Assembly (NCBI GenBank): GCA_019637295.1
Contig: JAHBVX010000002.1
Coordinates: forward strand, 930,001 to 994,000
Direction: 5' to 3'
Source: Polyangiaceae bacterium
GTDB lineage: Bacteria; Myxococcota_A; Polyangia; Polyangiales; Polyangiaceae
Length of the DNA stretch: 64,000 nt
Shown: positions 63,982 through 64,000 of the stretch, piece after piece
Position numbering within the stretch: position 1 is the first letter of the stretch
Layout of the letters: each line of letters begins with the position of its first letter
Position numbers and translations under genes: made by a program
The notes under the pieces: model-generated
What the model was told of the DNA's origin: nothing
The model's database searches: none
Seen by the model: only the letters and a program-made list of their open reading frames with translations

Positions 63982-64000
63982 CACCGCGGGCCCAGGCCGG

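Overview
This is 64 kb of very G+C-rich, densely packed chromosomal DNA. The gene content points to a myxobacterium-like member of the Myxococcota, probably Polyangiales. That is an inference from several signs: a MglA-type gliding GTPase paralogue, a eukaryote-like Ser/Thr kinase with a membrane anchor and Pro/Lys-rich tail, many lipoproteins with Gly-rich or Cys-rich mature parts, TPR/PEGA-type envelope proteins, a Lys/Ala-rich histone-H1-like protein, a MoxR/VWA cluster, and constant use of GTG and TTG starts. I found no rRNA, tRNA, CRISPR array, prophage or insertion sequence.

Layout. 1-10.3 kb: start of hflX (cut by the window edge), thrB, an M48 metallopeptidase, a dynamin-like GTPase overlapping argH, then a MglA-like GTPase, a PocR-domain histidine kinase and thiL joined by start/stop overlaps. 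10.3-14.5 kb: two small Cys-patterned lipoproteins and the B12-dependent ribonucleotide reductase nrdJ, with a 0.5 kb upstream region rich in GTTCAG words. 15-22.7 kb: two degenerate M16-type proteins, a gamma-glutamyltransferase, a Ser/Thr kinase, and a membrane-anchored spermidine-synthase-like protein with a DUF350 partner. 22.8-28.7 kb: a five-gene run of mostly unknown envelope proteins, including a Tat-exported flavoprotein and a His-rich multipass membrane protein. 28.7-34.5 kb: a GGCT-fold protein, a large lipoprotein, a zinc-ribbon membrane protein, a gene-poor 0.6 kb stretch and a 3-oxoacid CoA-transferase pair.

34.5-42.5 kb (minus strand): one tightly coupled operon of potassium channel KtrB, gating ring KtrA, a HAMP sensor without an output domain, acyltransferase PlsB, murein endopeptidase MepA and an orphan DNA methyltransferase. 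Each junction after ktrB-ktrA is a 4-base start/stop overlap. 43.9-46.1 kb: two oligopeptide ABC ATPases without permeases. 46.2-62.2 kb: a long MoxR/DUF58/VWA cluster that also carries an ABC exporter, interrupted by a DUF1415 gene and a divergently transcribed histone-like gene. The window ends with a lipase-like hydrolase and a PDZ lipoprotein.

The most striking whole-window pattern is in the promoters. At least eight first genes carry a TANNNT hexamer 7-10 bases before the start codon and no Shine-Dalgarno sequence, as expected for leaderless mRNAs. Other first genes have a clear Shine-Dalgarno instead. Convergent gene pairs are also extremely close: two pairs have directly abutting stop codons and two overlap.
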